Shown: in pieces, positions 5,732 through 14,212 of the stretch
Layout: the number at the start of each line of letters is the position of its first letter
How positions within the stretch are numbered: the first letter of the stretch is position 1
Assembly: GCA_017483985.1 (NCBI GenBank)
Contig: JAFUUB010000075.1
Coordinates: 1-23,194 of the forward strand
Origin: Bacteroidales bacterium
Lineage (GTDB): Bacteria > Bacteroidota > Bacteroidia > Bacteroidales > UBA932
DNA length: 23,194 bases
Direction of reading: 5' to 3'
Notes under the pieces: model-generated
Told to the model about the DNA's origin: nothing
Databases searched by the model: none
Seen by the model: the letters and a program-made list of their open reading frames with translations, nothing else
Position numbers and translations under genes: made by a program

Positions 5732-6796
5732 ATGAAGAAATTACCGTTTTTGGCCCTGCTCTGCGCCCTGGCCGGCTGCGGCGGTCCGCAGACCCAGACC
5801 CAGGCCCCGGCGCCGGACGGGAGCAAGTATCTCCCCTACGACCAGCGCACCGGTGAGGAATCCACCGTCTATTTCACCCGCAACCTCTCTGCCGAGGGCC
5901 TCATCCTGGCCTACGAGCAGGTGAACGGCAAGATCAGCGGCCGCGTGGGCGTCAAGCTCCACACCGGCGAGCAGAACGGCCCCAACATCATCCCGCGCGA
6001 GTGGGTGAAGGCCCTGCTGGAGAAGGACCTCCCCGATGCCCACATCATCGAGACCAACACCTACTACGTGGGTGACCGCTACACCACCGAGCAGCACCGC
6101 AAGACCCTCGAGGTCAACGGCTGGAACTTCTGCCCCGTGGACATCATGGACGAGGAAGGCGTCACCACGATCCCCGTGGAGGGCGGCAAATGGTTCAAGG
6201 CGATGTCCGTCGGCAGCCACCTCCTCAACTACGACTCGATGGTCACCCTGACCCACTTCAAGGGCCATACGCAGGGCGGCTTCGGCGGTTCCAACAAGAA
6301 CATCGGCATCGGCTGCGCCGACGGCCGCATCGGCAAGTCCTGGATCCACACGACCCCCGGATCCGACGACATGTGGAACATCGCCGAGGAAGAGTTCATG
6401 GAGCGCATGACCGAGTCCACCAAGGCCACCCTCGGCCACTTCGGCGAGAAGGTGACCTTCGTCAACGTGATGCGCAACATGTCCGTCTCCTGCGACTGCG
6501 AAGGCGTCGCCGCGGAGCCGGTCGTCACCCCCAACGTGGGCATCCTCTCCTCCACCGACATCCTGGCCATCGACCAGGCCTGCGTGGACATCATCTACGC
6601 GATGACCGCCGAGGAGCACCACGACATGCTCGAGCGCATCGAGACCCGCCACGGCCTGCGCCAGCTCTCCTACATGAAGGAGATGGGCATGGGCAATGAC
6701 AAGTACGTCCTCATCGACCTCGACAACGGTGGCAAGCGCATCACCGCCGAAGAGGCTGCCAAGGACCTCAAGCCGTTCGTCAAGAGCGGGGAATAA
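5732..6796 (+). CDS. DUF362 domain lipoprotein
   Basis: The 354-residue protein has a short signal peptide with lipobox LAGC (cysteine 16). The rest is one DUF362 domain: VGVKLHTGEQNGPNIIP (about 73-89), ETNTYYVGDRYTTEQH (about 109-124), the region around GSHLLNYDSMVTLTHFKGH, and the late segment VGILSSTDILAIDQACVDII. DUF362 proteins are widespread and lack an agreed function; some carry an extra ferredoxin domain, which is absent here. Cysteines that might bind metal or iron-sulfur are in NFCPVD, GIGCADG and the pair SCDCEG. The gene follows glutathione peroxidase by 30 bases without a terminator, so co-transcription is likely and a redox role is possible. It ends just before a strong terminator. 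Confidence 0.8.
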   Translation: MKKLPFLALLCALAGCGGPQTQTQAPAPDGSKYLPYDQRTGEESTVYFTRNLSAEGLILAYEQVNGKISGRVGVKLHTGEQNGPNIIPREWVKALLEKDLPDAHIIETNTYYVGDRYTTEQHRKTLEVNGWNFCPVDIMDEEGVTTIPVEGGKWFKAMSVGSHLLNYDSMVTLTHFKGHTQGGFGGSNKNIGIGCADGRIGKSWIHTTPGSDDMWNIAEEEFMERMTESTKATLGHFGEKVTFVNVMRNMSVSCDCEGVAAEPVVTPNVGILSSTDILAIDQACVDIIYAMTAEEHHDMLERIETRHGLRQLSYMKEMGMGNDKYVLIDLDNGGKRITAEEAAKDLKPFVKSGE

Positions 6797-6818
6797 GCGA
6801 TCCCGACTCACGCCGACG

Positions 6819-6852
6819 AAAAGACCTGCACCTGGATGGATGCAGGTCTTTT
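6819..6852. terminator. Bidirectional intrinsic terminator between convergent units
   Basis: AAAAGACCTGCA (6819-6830) and TGCAGGTCTTTT (6841-6852) form a perfect 12-bp stem with a 10-base loop. The A run on the left and the T run on the right give a T tract on either strand. It can therefore end the DUF362 transcript on the plus strand and the long operon, whose last gene stops at 6874, on the minus strand. Confidence 0.88.
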
Positions 6853-6873
6853 CACTCCAAGCAGACAAGGCCG

Positions 6874-8847
6874 CTAATAGTTGAGACCGAAGCCGTAAGG
6901 AATCAAGGCGTAGCCTTCGTCCTCGAGGAAACTCGGTACATCTTCCTTATTGTTCTCAACCGCCTCCTGGGAAGCCGGGAGGCCGAACGGCATCTTGCCG
7001 CTGGGGTTGAATCGACCTGTCAGAACGTCCATCACCGCAGGCAGCGTCGTACCGAAAGTGGCGAGCCAGGTCTGTGAAGCAGGCCCCTTCAGTTCGGAGA
7101 GCACCCAAGGTTTGCTGCAATTGACGAGGATGACCGTCGGTCTTCCGGCAGCGATGCGATTGACATAGTCAACATCTATCCCATTGGCGGACAGAAGATT
7201 GACAATTGGCGAATCCCCTGCCGTGCCACCAAGGAAACCACCTCCCGTCGAGGGGGTGAGCCAAAGTACGGCGACATCTGCCTCATTCACCTTCGCGACG
7301 AAACGGACCGGCCAGGTATTCTCCTGCAGAACGGTTGCAGAATGGCCGCCGTCTCGGGAATTGCCGAGACGTTCGAAATAGACCTTGGTCCCCGCCTTGA
7401 GCGGAAGCAGGGAATTCTCATTGCGCATCAGGACGATGGATCTCCGGAAAGCTTCCGCCGCCAGTGTCTGGTGTTCCTGGCTGTTCGCAACAGCCTCGGC
7501 ATTGTCCGGATCGACATACGGATTCTCGAACAGTCCGAGTTCGAATTTCTCCACCAACAGGCGGGTGACTGAACGGTCGATCTGCTCGTCCGTAATCATC
7601 CCCTTGTCATAGGTCTCACGCAGATTCTTGAGATCCACACTTCCGGAGAAAAGGTCCGTACCAGCGCTGACGGCCTTCTGGTAGCGCTCCGGGATGGTCA
7701 GATCCTCAACGCCCCAGGGCATCCCGTCGATCGGACCCGTATCGGAATTGACCAGACCCCGAAAACCCAATTTCCCACGGAGAACCTCGGTGAGCAGGCC
7801 GTAATTGAAGGCAGAACCCACTGCCTCGTATTCCGTCCCGTATGGACGGGCATAGTAAGGCATGATTGCAGACACACCGGCCTCAACGGCCGCCTGGAAA
7901 GGCTTGATGTGATAGTCGAACATCCCGCCCGGATAGACGAGATTCCTTCCGTAGGAGAAATGTGAGTCCCACCCCTTCATCTCAGCGCCGCCGCCGGGAA
8001 AATGCTTCATGGTCAGGGCAACGGAACCTGTGCCCAGCGTTTCCCCTTGGAAGCCCTGGACCAAGGCCCGGGCAATTTCGGCCACGCGGTCCGCATTCTC
8101 GCCGAATGTGCCTTCGATACGGTTCCAACGCGGTTCTGTGGACAGATCAAGTTGGTACATATAGCCTTTGCGTATACCACAAGCGACCCACTCCTCGGCA
8201 GCCGTGCGTGCAAAAGTCCGGATCAGGTCCAAATCGTTGGTAGCCGCCAGGCCCAGGGTTCCGGGCCATTGGGTCAGGTAGCTGTTGCCGACGTTGAGCC
8301 CCATCGAATTGTCCACCGCCACATGGTTGCGCGGATTGGAGGCGAAGATGACAGGGATACCCAACCGGGAACGTTCCGCCACTTCCTGGACGTTGTTCGT
8401 CCACTCAGCCATCGTACGGGCCGGCGCATTGGCCCGGAGGATGAAATGTCGGAGATTGCGTTCCAAGATCCCCTTCGTCGTGCCTGATGCATTGATTTTT
8501 TCCTCCGCAAGTTCGACTCCGGTAAAGATATTCCGCCGCGTGACGGCGTCCTCCTCGTTGAGTTCGCTGGTCGCGGAAGACTTCATGTTCATCTGGGTAA
8601 TCAGCATGAATCCCAGCTTTTCCTCCAAGGTCATCTGCCCCAGGAGGTCTGCTGCGCGGTCTTCCGGCGTCAGGCGCCAGTCTTCATACGGGTCCAGTTT
8701 CGCATTCTTGTTCAAGTCCTTGAAACTGTAGCCGTTCTTTTCAATGAGTTGAACGGTACGCGTGCCGAGTTCCGGCTGGACATACTGCCTGCCTGAGCAG
8801 CCGGCAAAGAGCAATAAGCCCGCTGTCAAAACGGATACGATTCTCAT
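6874..8847 (-). CDS. Glycoside hydrolase family 3, beta-glucosidase type, lipoprotein
   Basis: The 657-residue protein has a lipobox FAGC (cysteine 17) and a short Ca-binding-like loop DLNKNAKLDPYEDW (about 44-57) often found at the front of bacterial GH3 enzymes. The GH3 N-terminal TIM barrel follows (about 65-400), with the conserved KHFPGGG (K271, H272) and the nucleophile D359 in GFRGLVNSDTG. The GH3 C-terminal alpha/beta sandwich covers about 455-650, ending in FNPSGKMPFGLP. No fibronectin type III domain is present. The acid/base glutamate could not be placed by eye. GH3 enzymes release terminal beta-linked glucose, xylose or other sugars from non-reducing ends; which one is not decidable here. 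It is the last gene of the operon, 9 bases after the preceding hydrolase gene, and probably acts in the periplasm or at the outer membrane. Confidence 0.88.
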   Translation of the reverse strand: MRIVSVLTAGLLLFAGCSGRQYVQPELGTRTVQLIEKNGYSFKDLNKNAKLDPYEDWRLTPEDRAADLLGQMTLEEKLGFMLITQMNMKSSATSELNEEDAVTRRNIFTGVELAEEKINASGTTKGILERNLRHFILRANAPARTMAEWTNNVQEVAERSRLGIPVIFASNPRNHVAVDNSMGLNVGNSYLTQWPGTLGLAATNDLDLIRTFARTAAEEWVACGIRKGYMYQLDLSTEPRWNRIEGTFGENADRVAEIARALVQGFQGETLGTGSVALTMKHFPGGGAEMKGWDSHFSYGRNLVYPGGMFDYHIKPFQAAVEAGVSAIMPYYARPYGTEYEAVGSAFNYGLLTEVLRGKLGFRGLVNSDTGPIDGMPWGVEDLTIPERYQKAVSAGTDLFSGSVDLKNLRETYDKGMITDEQIDRSVTRLLVEKFELGLFENPYVDPDNAEAVANSQEHQTLAAEAFRRSIVLMRNENSLLPLKAGTKVYFERLGNSRDGGHSATVLQENTWPVRFVAKVNEADVAVLWLTPSTGGGFLGGTAGDSPIVNLLSANGIDVDYVNRIAAGRPTVILVNCSKPWVLSELKGPASQTWLATFGTTLPAVMDVLTGRFNPSGKMPFGLPASQEAVENNKEDVPSFLEDEGYALIPYGFGLNY

Positions 8848-8856
8848 AACACTTGG

Positions 8857-9876
8857 CTAGTAATTCTTACGGACGATACTCCATTCAGGACGCTTCATCC
8901 GAAAATACTCATCATTCAGGAAAAGCGCGGATGAACCTGTGCGGCTTTTCAGCTGCCAGTCCAGCCACTCATGTACGGTCACGGCATAAGCGCCTCCGTG
9001 TTTCTCATAATAAGTACCTTCATGGCCATCCAGCGTATTGATCATGACCACCGGGAGACCGCTGATCCGTTCGAAGTCCTTGGCTGCGTTCGGATAAGCG
9101 ACATCTGCCGGCCCGCCGATCAGATACAGCATCGGGGTATGCAGATTCTCCAGGGCGGCCGGCGTGACGCCCTGCATGCTCATGTCCCCAATCCCGGAGT
9201 TGAGGATGACACAAGTACGGATGCGCGGGTCGTGAGCGACCCCCAGGACCTGGGCGCCGCCGCAAGACTGTCCCATCGCCGCGACCCGCCCCAAGTCCAC
9301 AGTATGATAATACTCTGACTTCGGATTGGCGTTCTGGTCGGTCAACCAGTCCAGTGCCTCCAGGAGCATCCGCGGATAGGTCGCCTGCCGGGTCTGTCCC
9401 CCCTGGGCCTGCGTGCGCTGACGGCGCAGGTCCGCTTCCATGGCACGCTTCTCCGCTTCGGTCAGATGCGGGACGACCTCGCCATTGGCCATGACCTGCG
9501 TCTTGGCCATATTGGAGGAACGCTGTAAAGTCCCGCGCCAGCGCGCAAAGAAGTCGGCTTCGTCATAAGGGCCGATGGCAACGGCAAGGTAACCGTAGGA
9601 ACATACCTCGCTAAGGAGGTACCGCATCTGGATATTTTCATTCGCACAACCGCCGTTGGCATAGAGGATGACGGGTAATTTACCGACCTCGCTGACAGCC
9701 GCCTTCAGGTCTTGCGGACGATATAAGGTAAAACGCTCGAGCGAGGCATCCTTGACGACCTGCGCCTTATACGGACCGGTCCCCCCTCCCTCGACGATCT
9801 GGGAACGGACGGTCTGCGCTTTTACAGCAAGGCTGCAGCAGATCACTGCAGTCAGGATTACGCTGATTCTTCTCAT
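8857..9876 (-). CDS. Secreted alpha/beta hydrolase, probable esterase
   Basis: The 339-residue protein has a signal peptide ending near VKAQ (residue 21) without a clear lipobox, then a single alpha/beta hydrolase domain. VILYANGGC (about 69-77) gives the oxyanion region, MGQSCGG gives nucleophile S204, IGGPADVAYP gives acid D258, and DGHEGTYY gives H285. The charged stretch about 132-170, rich in Q, R and E, is an insertion between core strands and may form a lid. The fold resembles feruloyl esterase, chlorophyllase-like and polyester hydrolase relatives; the natural ester is unknown. It starts 6 bases after the stop of the preceding esterase gene and ends 9 bases before the GH3 start, so the three genes are tightly coupled. 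Confidence 0.78.
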   Translation of the reverse strand: MRRISVILTAVICCSLAVKAQTVRSQIVEGGGTGPYKAQVVKDASLERFTLYRPQDLKAAVSEVGKLPVILYANGGCANENIQMRYLLSEVCSYGYLAVAIGPYDEADFFARWRGTLQRSSNMAKTQVMANGEVVPHLTEAEKRAMEADLRRQRTQAQGGQTRQATYPRMLLEALDWLTDQNANPKSEYYHTVDLGRVAAMGQSCGGAQVLGVAHDPRIRTCVILNSGIGDMSMQGVTPAALENLHTPMLYLIGGPADVAYPNAAKDFERISGLPVVMINTLDGHEGTYYEKHGGAYAVTVHEWLDWQLKSRTGSSALFLNDEYFRMKRPEWSIVRKNY

Positions 9877-9882
9877 ATCCGC

Positions 9883-10794
9883 TTACCTGAGATTAGCCAG
9901 CCATTTCTCGAGCTCTGCCGTCCATTCGCGCTTGAAGCGGAATGTATCCTTGAAACCCCAGCCGTGACCGCCTTCAGGATAGGTGTGCAGGACCGCTGGT
10001 ACGCCGTTGCTGACCAGCGTGGTGAAGTACATGGCACTCTCTGTGACCGGGACGGTCGTATCGTCATAACTGTGCGCGATGAAGGCAGGCGGGCAGTCCT
10101 TGGTGACATGTAATTCGCAGGAGTAGAAATCCGCCTGCTCCTGTGTAGCATCCTTACCCAGCAGGAGGAAGCCGCGTCCAGGCACAAAACGGCCTTTGGT
10201 CGTAATGACCGGATAGAGCAGGATCTGAAAATCCGGACGGGTCTCGGGCGTATAGTGGACCGAGGCGCTGGCTGCCAGGTGACCTCCGGCAGAGCCGCCC
10301 ATGATACCCAGCTTCTTGATCCCCCACTCTGCCGCACGTGCACGCATCAGCTCAATGGCACGGTGAGCATCATGCAAGGGCACGTCGCAGTGCCCGTTGG
10401 GCATGCGGTATTTCAACACGGCGAAGGTGATGCCCAGGCTGTTGAACCAGTCGGCCATGTCCGTCCCCTCATGCGCGGCGGCCACATAGTTGTATCCGCC
10501 GCCCGGGCACATGATCACAGCCAGGCCGTTCGGATCCTTGGCCGGGAAGACCAGCAGTTCCGGGTCGTTGATGTTGCCGATCCGGCCTCCGAACATCGGC
10601 CGCTCTGGACCTTCCAGCCCATTACTGTCGGGTGCTCCATCCGGCCAGAGTTTCACGGTGATGTAGGCAGGCTCCTGAACACGGTTCCAGGTTCGTTCGC
10701 CCGCGGGCCGCTGAGCCCCGCCCTGCGCAGGATTCTGCGCGAGGACGAGGACAGGGACCATCATTGTAACCAAAAATGCAAAAATGCGTTTCAT
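9883..10794 (-). CDS. Alpha/beta hydrolase, BD-FAE / acetyl esterase-like
   Basis: The 303-residue protein has a signal peptide (cleavage probably after LAQ, residue 20). Its hydrolase domain shows the HG-box equivalent MCPGGGYNYVAAAHEG (about 95-110), nucleophile S168 in GGSAGGHLA, acid D245 in HSYDDTTVP and H277 in EGGHGWGF. This layout, including the Y-N-Y after PGGG and a GTDMADWFNSLGI segment, is typical of Bacteroidota carbohydrate esterases of the BD-FAE (bifunctional acetyl/feruloyl esterase) type. It would remove acetyl or feruloyl groups from sugars in the periplasm. The neighbours, a type-B carboxylesterase upstream (gap 11 bases) and another hydrolase downstream (gap 6 bases), indicate joint removal of different acyl groups. 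Confidence 0.82.
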   Translation of the reverse strand: MKRIFAFLVTMMVPVLVLAQNPAQGGAQRPAGERTWNRVQEPAYITVKLWPDGAPDSNGLEGPERPMFGGRIGNINDPELLVFPAKDPNGLAVIMCPGGGYNYVAAAHEGTDMADWFNSLGITFAVLKYRMPNGHCDVPLHDAHRAIELMRARAAEWGIKKLGIMGGSAGGHLAASASVHYTPETRPDFQILLYPVITTKGRFVPGRGFLLLGKDATQEQADFYSCELHVTKDCPPAFIAHSYDDTTVPVTESAMYFTTLVSNGVPAVLHTYPEGGHGWGFKDTFRFKREWTAELEKWLANLR

Positions 10795-10805
10795 ACCGGA
10801 GATCG

Positions 10806-12152
10806 CTAATTCAGTTGTTCCGTATAAGGTTCCGCTTCCGTGGAAGCCTTCCAGGGACCATCCTTGCCCTGACCGTTGGGATTGCCGAACTTGACGAAAT
10901 TCGTCCAGTAATCCATCATCTTGTCGCTCAGGGCGAAGTCATGGTCGGTCATAGGGCGCCAACTGCGGCCGAGGGAATGGAACATATACCATAGTTCTGC
11001 AGAATGGAAGGCGCCAGCGTCGTCGCCGGGCAGTTTGCGGTCGAAGTAATACTGATAAGCAGGCTGTTTGCTCTGCGTGGACCGAAGCGCACAGAATGCG
11101 TTGATACCTTCGCGCATATCACCCATATCATCACCGTTACTGCCGATCATGTAGGGGATGTCCAGAAGCTGGCCGGCGTGGGCAGCCTCGTCAAAGCCCA
11201 TGGTCACCAGGTTTCCGTCCGGATGAGGGCCACCCATCCCGGTACGGACCTTAGAGAGTTCCTCCAGGGAAGCCGCACGCATTTTCGCAAGGCTGTCGAA
11301 TCCGGCATCATCCATCAGCTTCTTACCACGTTCATCATAGGAACTCATCGGCGTCGCCGCGGAACCCCCGCCAAGGAAGCCACCCAAACCGCCGCCACTC
11401 TGGATTATAGCCTTGCTCACGAGACCCTTTGTGAGCGGCGAGGCGACCAGCGTCTTCACGCTGCCCGCTCCTGCGCTTTGGCCCATGATCGTAATCTGTT
11501 CCGGGTCGCCCCCAAAGGCTGCAATGTTGTTATAAATCCATTTCAGGGCGGCAAGTTGGTCATAGATTCCCTGGTTGCCGGAACCGCCGAATCCATTCTC
11601 GGCCGTAAGTTCCGGATGGGAGAAGAAACCCAGCATACCGAGGCGGTAATTGATGGTGACCAGGATCACGCCACGTGTTGCCCACGCCTCACCGTCGAAG
11701 GCGACGTCATTACCGCAACCGCCGGCATAGGCGCCGCCGTGGATCCACATCGCCACGGGGAGCTTCGCCTCCGGATGCCCAACCGTTTTGGCCGGCGCCC
11801 AGACATTCAGGAAAAGGCAGTCCTCGCTGGTAGGAGGCAAAGGCTCCGGCTGGAACTCCTTGTAGTAGAAAGAGCCCGGCTGACGTCCGCGCTGGACGGA
11901 CGGGGCCCCGAAGGTATCTGCCACACGTACCCCCTCCCAGGGTTTCACCGGCTGGGGCAGAGCAAAGCGCAGGTCTCCCACCGGGGCGGCCGCATACGGA
12001 ACACCCTTGAAAATCATGACTTCGGGATTCTCGGTCAGTACGCCGCGGAGCAAGCCTCCGTCGACCTTGACCGTATCGACCGGTTTCCCTTGGGAGCAAG
12101 CCGTCAGGACGGCTGCCAGGATGACAGAAAAGATAAGACGACAGCGTTTCAT
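10806..12152 (-). CDS. Type-B carboxylesterase, lipoprotein
   Basis: The 448-residue protein has a lipobox LTAC (cysteine 19) and a carboxylesterase type-B fold. FKGVPYAAAPVGDLRF (about 48-63) and SEDCLFLNVWAP (109-120) are classic family motifs. WIHGGAYAGG (136-145) holds the oxyanion hole, GQSAGAGS gives nucleophile S226, and AFHSAELWYMF gives H383. The catalytic acid should lie in GSNGDDMGD (about 337-345), where an aspartate replaces the usual glutamate. The protein is shorter than the usual 500-550 residues, with reduced segments after the nucleophile. The family hydrolyses carboxylic esters of many acyl groups; in a SusC/D operon it probably deacylates the imported or surface-bound glycan. 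It starts 9 bases after the GH2 stop codon. Confidence 0.88.
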   Translation of the reverse strand: MKRCRLIFSVILAAVLTACSQGKPVDTVKVDGGLLRGVLTENPEVMIFKGVPYAAAPVGDLRFALPQPVKPWEGVRVADTFGAPSVQRGRQPGSFYYKEFQPEPLPPTSEDCLFLNVWAPAKTVGHPEAKLPVAMWIHGGAYAGGCGNDVAFDGEAWATRGVILVTINYRLGMLGFFSHPELTAENGFGGSGNQGIYDQLAALKWIYNNIAAFGGDPEQITIMGQSAGAGSVKTLVASPLTKGLVSKAIIQSGGGLGGFLGGGSAATPMSSYDERGKKLMDDAGFDSLAKMRAASLEELSKVRTGMGGPHPDGNLVTMGFDEAAHAGQLLDIPYMIGSNGDDMGDMREGINAFCALRSTQSKQPAYQYYFDRKLPGDDAGAFHSAELWYMFHSLGRSWRPMTDHDFALSDKMMDYWTNFVKFGNPNGQGKDGPWKASTEAEPYTEQLN

Positions 12153-12161
12153 ATTCGATAT

Positions 12162-14186
12162 CTATTTAACATTCCAGATTGCAGTATCCTCGCCGGCAGC
12201 GGACTTGACCGTCACGGTGTTGCTGCCCTTGGCAAGTTTCACACCCTCCCAACGGACCGTCGCGTAGGCATCGGTCTTGGCCGTGCCAACGAGTTTGCCG
12301 TTGAGATAGAGCTTGACGGAAGGAGCCGTGGAGAAGACCACCACGTCCGTGGTGTCCTCTTCGCGCTCCGTGTAGTTTTTGGAGCAGAGGTGGAGCGTAG
12401 CCGCCTGCTTGTTCCAGTTGGCCTTGTAGAAGTAGAACGCATCCTTGCGGGTCTTGCGGTCGTGGGTCACCAGGCCCTTGTCGTTCTGGTTCTCGGTATC
12501 GCCTTCCCTGCGCATCGAGGAGCCGAAGTCGAACATGTTCCAGACGAAGGAGCCCCAGACATAGTCCCGCTCGGCGATGGCCTTCCAGTCGTAGTAATGC
12601 AGATAGGTCTGCTTCTCCTCCGGGTGGAACCGGCCGCGGGAAGTGGACCGGACATCTACCTCGTCCGCCGGGCCATAGGCCGCCACGTGTTGGCGGACGC
12701 TGGCGCCGCCACCGTACTCGCTGATGCCGATCTTGTCGTCCGGATAGCGTGCGTGGTAGTCATCCATGAAGGGTCCGAAGTCAGCCACGGTGTCATAATA
12801 CCAGCCGAAATACTTGTTCCAGGCCATCGCATCCGTGGTGTGGATGAACGGAAGTTCCTGGTCGGTCGCCTGGACGGTCATGCGCCCGGGATCCAGGCGA
12901 TGAGCGATGTCATTGAGGTCGCCCACGATGGCATCGATCCCGTCGTGGACCTCGTTCTGGAGACCCCAGAAGCAGATTGACGGGTGGTTGTAGTTCTGGA
13001 CGATCATCTCCTGAAGCTGGAGCCGGAGGTTGTCTTCGAAAGCCTGGGCGGCCACATAGCCGCTCACGAACGGGATTTCCTCCCAGACGACATATCCCCG
13101 CCTGTCCGCTTCGCGGAACATGAAGTGGGCCTGCGGATAGTGGGCCAGGCGGAGCGCATTCGCACCGATCTCGTCGAAGAAGTCAAAGTCGGCCAGATGG
13201 TTCTCCTCCTTGAGGGCCGAGGCGAGTTCCGCCCAGTCCTGGTGACGGCATACCCCCTGCAGTTTCAGGTGCTTGCCGTTGAGGAAGAAACCCTTCTCGG
13301 TATCCACCCAGAAATAGCGCAGGCCGATCTGCTCCTCGACACGGTCCACTTCCTTGCCGTCCTTCTTGAGTACGGTGACAGCCTTGTACAGGTAAGGATC
13401 CTCCTTGCCATTCCACAGGTGCGGACGGTCCAGCCCGACAAAACAGGTAGCGATGCCGTTGTTGACCTGGGTGGTCTTCTTCTCGGCCACGATCTTCCCG
13501 GCCGCATCTTCCAGCCAGAAAGCGACTTCGCAACCCTGGTAGTCTCCCAGGGAAGAGATATGTACCTCGGCGCTCAGTTCCGCACGCTGCTCGTTCACCA
13601 GTTTCTGGTGGATCAGCACACCGTTGGAACCGAAATAGAGCGGAGAGATACACTCCGGTCCGGTCACCTCCATCCAGACGTCCCGGTACAGGCCGCCGTA
13701 GATGTTGAAGTCGCCGCTCTGGGGTGCGATGTCGAACTGCGGTTCGTTGTTGCAGATGACAGTCAGGCTGTTCGTCGCCCCGGGACGAACATAATCGGTG
13801 ATCTCGAAGACGAAGGAGTTATACGCTCCCCGGTGCTCGCCAACGAGGCGGTTGTTGACCAGGAGCGTGGCCACCACGCCTGCACCCTCGAAGCGCAGGA
13901 ACACGCGCTTGCCCCGATAGGATTCGGGGATTTCGAGCTGCTTGGCATAGGTACCGTAGCCGCGGCGATAGCCGGAGCTGCTCATAAAGTCCGCGGCGTT
14001 CCAGGTGTGCGGCAGGTTGACCGGATCGCCGGCATTCGGATTCGCACCGCCCCACCGGTTCATTCCGGCCACGCGTGCAGGAGTGAACCGCCAGGAATCG
14101 TTCAGGGAGATAACCTCCCGTGCACGTGCAAGGTCGGTGGTCAGCAGCGAAACGGCCAGGGCGATGAACAATACTGTTTTTTTCAT
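12162..14186 (-). CDS. Glycoside hydrolase family 2, beta-galactosidase type
   Basis: The 674-residue protein has a signal peptide (about residues 1-22, ending LARA) and the standard GH2 layout. A sugar-binding jelly-roll domain (about 25-180, with NLPHTWNA and GAGVVATLLVNN) is followed by an immunoglobulin-like domain (about 185-290), a TIM barrel (about 295-585), and a C-terminal immunoglobulin-like domain with LYLNGKLVGTAKTD (DUF4982-like). The acid/base is E412 in CFWGLQNEV and the nucleophile is E490 in IGISEYGGG. The motif set favours beta-galactosidase over glucuronidase or mannosidase, but activity is not proven by motifs alone. ATG 14186 is preferred over the ATG four codons upstream because it gives a normal signal start. 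It is the first enzyme gene after susD (gap 26 bases). Confidence 0.88.
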   Translation of the reverse strand: MKKTVLFIALAVSLLTTDLARAREVISLNDSWRFTPARVAGMNRWGGANPNAGDPVNLPHTWNAADFMSSSGYRRGYGTYAKQLEIPESYRGKRVFLRFEGAGVVATLLVNNRLVGEHRGAYNSFVFEITDYVRPGATNSLTVICNNEPQFDIAPQSGDFNIYGGLYRDVWMEVTGPECISPLYFGSNGVLIHQKLVNEQRAELSAEVHISSLGDYQGCEVAFWLEDAAGKIVAEKKTTQVNNGIATCFVGLDRPHLWNGKEDPYLYKAVTVLKKDGKEVDRVEEQIGLRYFWVDTEKGFFLNGKHLKLQGVCRHQDWAELASALKEENHLADFDFFDEIGANALRLAHYPQAHFMFREADRRGYVVWEEIPFVSGYVAAQAFEDNLRLQLQEMIVQNYNHPSICFWGLQNEVHDGIDAIVGDLNDIAHRLDPGRMTVQATDQELPFIHTTDAMAWNKYFGWYYDTVADFGPFMDDYHARYPDDKIGISEYGGGASVRQHVAAYGPADEVDVRSTSRGRFHPEEKQTYLHYYDWKAIAERDYVWGSFVWNMFDFGSSMRREGDTENQNDKGLVTHDRKTRKDAFYFYKANWNKQAATLHLCSKNYTEREEDTTDVVVFSTAPSVKLYLNGKLVGTAKTDAYATVRWEGVKLAKGSNTVTVKSAAGEDTAIWNVK

Positions 14187-14212
14187 ATAGGGAAACAATT
14201 GGTTGTGCAGGA

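Noticed and set aside
5741..6868. A 375-codon open frame on the minus strand under the DUF362 gene
   Set aside because: The protein is mostly repeated V, A, G, D and H from the complement of GC-rich codons, and it would run through the terminator at 6819-6852.
8857..10794. The two adjacent alpha/beta hydrolases as a recent tandem duplication
   Set aside because: Their motifs (GQSCGG versus GGSAGG), lengths and insertions differ strongly, so they belong to different subfamilies.
11004..12980. A 658-codon open frame on the plus strand, antisense to the type-B esterase and the 3' part of the GH2 gene
   Set aside because: It crosses two well-supported genes and the gap between them, shows no recognisable domain or signal peptide, and long antisense frames are expected in GC-rich coding DNA. 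Similar frames at 12984-14276 and 14399-15784 were rejected for the same reason.
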